DNA of 7,175 bases from Candidatus Zhuqueibacterota bacterium 4484_87 (lineage in GTDB: Bacteria; Zhuqueibacterota; Zhuqueibacteria; Thermofontimicrobiales; Thermofontimicrobiaceae). The stretch is taken from assembly GCA_002085355.1 (NCBI GenBank), contig NATN01000143.1, positions 1-7,175 on the forward strand. The letters are read 5' to 3'. The position numbers and the translations under genes were made by a program. The notes beneath the pieces were generated by a model. It saw only the letters and a program-made list of their open reading frames with translations, made no database searches and was not told the origin of the DNA. Positions 6,352 through 7,175 of this stretch are shown here, in pieces (position 1 is the first letter of the stretch; each line of letters begins with the position of its first letter).

Positions 6352-6507
6352 ATTTTTTCTTGATTTCTTCAACAAACAGAATTACTTCCCCGAAATAATA
6401 GATTTTCTGGTTGTCCCCCAAAATTATGTGATTATTGTCATTGTCAATAAACAATCTGAAAATATTTTGCGTGAAACAACTGCTTTGGTCATAAAAATGG
6501 TTAAATT
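6352..6507. other. AT-rich intergenic stretch after the Nudix gene
   Basis: No coding potential is evident. A T-run follows the Nudix stop directly (6354-6359) but no stable stem precedes it. The left arm of the 14-bp inverted repeat is at 6412-6425. A small hairpin TTATTG-N7-CAATAA is at 6432-6450. Confidence 0.5.
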
Positions 6508-6700
6508 GTCTTTAACTATTTCGCGCCTTCAGCGCTTAACTTTTTAGTGGGTGTTTTTTTTTAACCGAGGGCGTTGCCCTCGGCTGAATTATTTTACGCC
6601 GTTGGCGTAGGCTCTGTAAGGGCATTATACATTAGCATGGGGCAACGCCCCATGAGTTAAAGAAAAATTTTACTGAGCTCTGAAAGAGCGCAATAAAGAC
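6508..6700. repeat. Mirror-symmetric five-hairpin array (REP/BIME- or MITE-like)
   Basis: The block is bounded by GTCTTTA (6508-6514) and its inverted copy TAAAGAC (6694-6700). Inside are five hairpins. 6523-6535 is GCGC-CTTCA-GCGC. 6565-6583 is CCGAGGGC-GTT-GCCCTCGG. 6595-6609 is TACGCC-GTT-GGCGTA. 6636-6654 is CATGGGGC-AAC-GCCCCATG. 6677-6689 is GCTC-TGAAA-GAGC. Outer loops TTCA and TGAA and inner loops GTT and AAC are mirror images, so the whole is a large imperfect palindrome centred near 6605. The GC-rich stems contrast with the AT-rich surroundings. REP-like hairpins of the GGGGC-GTT-GCCCC kind recur in several environmental phyla. Their origin here is inferred. Confidence 0.75.
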
Positions 6701-6713
6701 TAAAACTAGTCTT
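6696..6713. repeat. Hairpin at the right edge of the second array
   Basis: AAGACTA-AAAC-TAGTCTT gives a perfect 7-bp stem with a 4-nt loop. It overlaps the terminal TAAAGAC. It is followed by an A-run rather than a T-run, so it is not a + strand terminator. It has no mirror partner on the left side of the array. Confidence 0.5.
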
Positions 6714-6792
6714 CAAAAAACAAAAAATGATCAATCCGTGTAAGATGTGCCCGTAAATTTGGGGGGACATTCCGACCGAAACAAATTTTCCC

Positions 6793-6821
6793 TTGACATT
6801 TGAGAAGATATTCGTTATTAT
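6793..6821 (+). promoter_or_regulatory. Near-consensus sigma70-type promoter
   Basis: A perfect TTGACA (6793-6798) and TATTAT (6816-6821, 5 of 6 positions) are separated by exactly 17 bp. This is the best promoter in the window. Transcription would start near 6828 and read into the gene at 7023 through a leader of about 195 nt. Confidence 0.75.
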
Positions 6822-6827
6822 ATTTTT

Positions 6828-7022
6828 GTAATTTTTCGTGAAATATTAATCACAGCGAAAAAAGACGGTTTTTAGAATCATTTGAAGAAGTTGATTCTTT
6901 TGCAAGATTGAATAGAAAAAACAATGGCGCATCAGAACTACATCTATTTTTGAAAGATTATGACCTCATCTTTTCATTAGCTCTCACACACTCACGCATC
7001 GAATCAAAATTCAGGAGGGGCT
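6828..7022 (+). promoter_or_regulatory. Long 5' leader with alternative pairings
   Basis: AGAATCA (6874-6880) pairs perfectly with TGATTCT (6892-6898). The same strand TTGATTC (6891-6897) can instead pair with GAATCAA (7001-7007), just 5 nt before the Shine-Dalgarno. The two pairings exclude each other. I recognise no known riboswitch class. A 9-codon ORF (ATG at 6924) lacks a ribosome binding site. Confidence 0.35.
7013..7020 (+). promoter_or_regulatory. Strong ribosome binding site of the last gene
   Basis: AGGAGGGG ends 2 nt before the ATG at 7023. The AGGAGG core is 4 nt away. It fixes the start of the truncated gene. Confidence 0.8.
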
Positions 7023-7175
7023 ATGGTCAATTATGACACCATATTTGTTCCTTTAGCGGCGGCATTGGGGCTATCTGTCACGCTTGAACGTATTTTGGAA
7101 ATAGCCAAAAATATCATGCACCGCCTCATAGGGAACCAGCGCGGTAAACGCATTCCGTCGGATGAAGAATTTGAG
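7023..7175 (+). CDS. Hypothetical membrane protein, 3'-truncated by window edge
   Basis: Only the first 51 codons are inside the window and the frame is still open at the last base. The start is supported by the strong AGGAGGGG site and by a near-consensus promoter upstream. Residues 7-21 (IFVPLAAALGLSVTL) are hydrophobic and likely form an N-terminal membrane helix. They are followed by an amphipathic segment (ERILEIAKNIMHRL) and a charged stretch (GNQRGKRIPSDEEFE), so the polypeptide probably continues on one face of the inner membrane. I do not recognise the family. The own promoter and long leader suggest it begins a new transcription unit, unrelated to the Nudix gene 671 bp upstream. Confidence 0.7.
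   Translation, partial: MVNYDTIFVPLAAALGLSVTLERILEIAKNIMHRLIGNQRGKRIPSDEEFE

Larger units (their letters stand above)
6412..6769. mobile_element. Possible MITE or IS remnant bounded by 14-bp inverted repeats
   Basis: TGTCCCCCAAAATT (6412-6425) and AATTTGGGGGGACA (6756-6769) are inverted copies matching at 13 of 14 positions. They bracket the second hairpin array, making a 358-bp unit with no transposase gene. No obvious target-site duplication is visible outside the arms, so the mobile origin is tentative. Confidence 0.35.

Noticed and set aside
6354..6359. T-run after the Nudix stop as an intrinsic terminator
   Set aside because: No stable GC-rich stem precedes it.
6427..6442. CRP-like site TGTGA-N6-TCATT
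   Set aside because: Only 8 of 10 key positions, and it lies about 366 bp from the next promoter; chance matches are expected in AT-rich DNA.
6508..6713. CRISPR array
   Set aside because: The repeated units are palindromic hairpins of differing sequence in mirrored order, not direct repeats with unique spacers, and no cas gene is present.
6838..6853. GTGA-N8-TCAC inverted repeat just after the promoter at 6793
   Set aside because: The CRP site spacing is GTGA-N6-TCAC; the arms are only 4 bp and the centre does not pair.

Overview
The window looks like chromosomal DNA from a Gram-negative, double-membrane bacterium, probably of the Bacteroidetes/Ignavibacteria/Calditrichota (FCB/KSB1-like) neighbourhood. 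The evidence is an apolipoprotein N-acyltransferase, a PorV/PorQ-like outer-membrane barrel ending in Phe, and a BamD-like TPR lipoprotein. The DNA is moderately AT-rich. Clear Shine-Dalgarno sequences and two good sigma70-type promoters argue against a typical Bacteroidetes, where both are usually weak. The exact phylum is inference.

Layout, all genes on the + strand. (1) 2-1303: the 3' part of lnt, cut by the window edge. (2) 1304-1761: a 458-bp gap holding a mirror-symmetric array of four short hairpins with TGAA/TTCA loops (1490-1705). (3) 1762-4970: a probable envelope-plus-housekeeping run: PorV-like barrel, an unrecognised secreted protein with a C-terminal membrane helix, BamD-like lipoprotein, nadD. 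The hypothetical gene and bamD are 11 bp apart and bamD to nadD is 54 bp, so at least these three look co-transcribed. (4) 4971-5178: a gap with a 16-bp-arm inverted repeat followed by a promoter. (5) 5179-6351: a Crp/Fnr-family regulator and a Nudix hydrolase, 45 bp apart, with a perfect palindrome between them. (6) 6352-7022: a 671-bp gap with a second mirror-symmetric array of five hairpins (6508-6700) inside a 14-bp inverted repeat (6412-6769). It is followed by a near-consensus promoter and a ~195-nt leader. (7) 7023-7175: the start of a small membrane-protein gene that runs off the window.

Functional links: Lnt finishes lipoprotein maturation and the BamD-like lipoprotein would be one of its clients. 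BamD in turn would help insert barrels such as the PorV-like protein. NadD makes the NAD precursor NaAD, and the Nudix protein may act on a nucleotide such as ADP-ribose, but the two lie in different transcription units and no regulatory link is visible. No rRNA, tRNA, CRISPR array, intact transposase or convincing intrinsic terminator was seen. The most unusual content is non-coding: the two palindromically arranged hairpin arrays, which look like REP/BIME- or MITE-type elements without their transposase.
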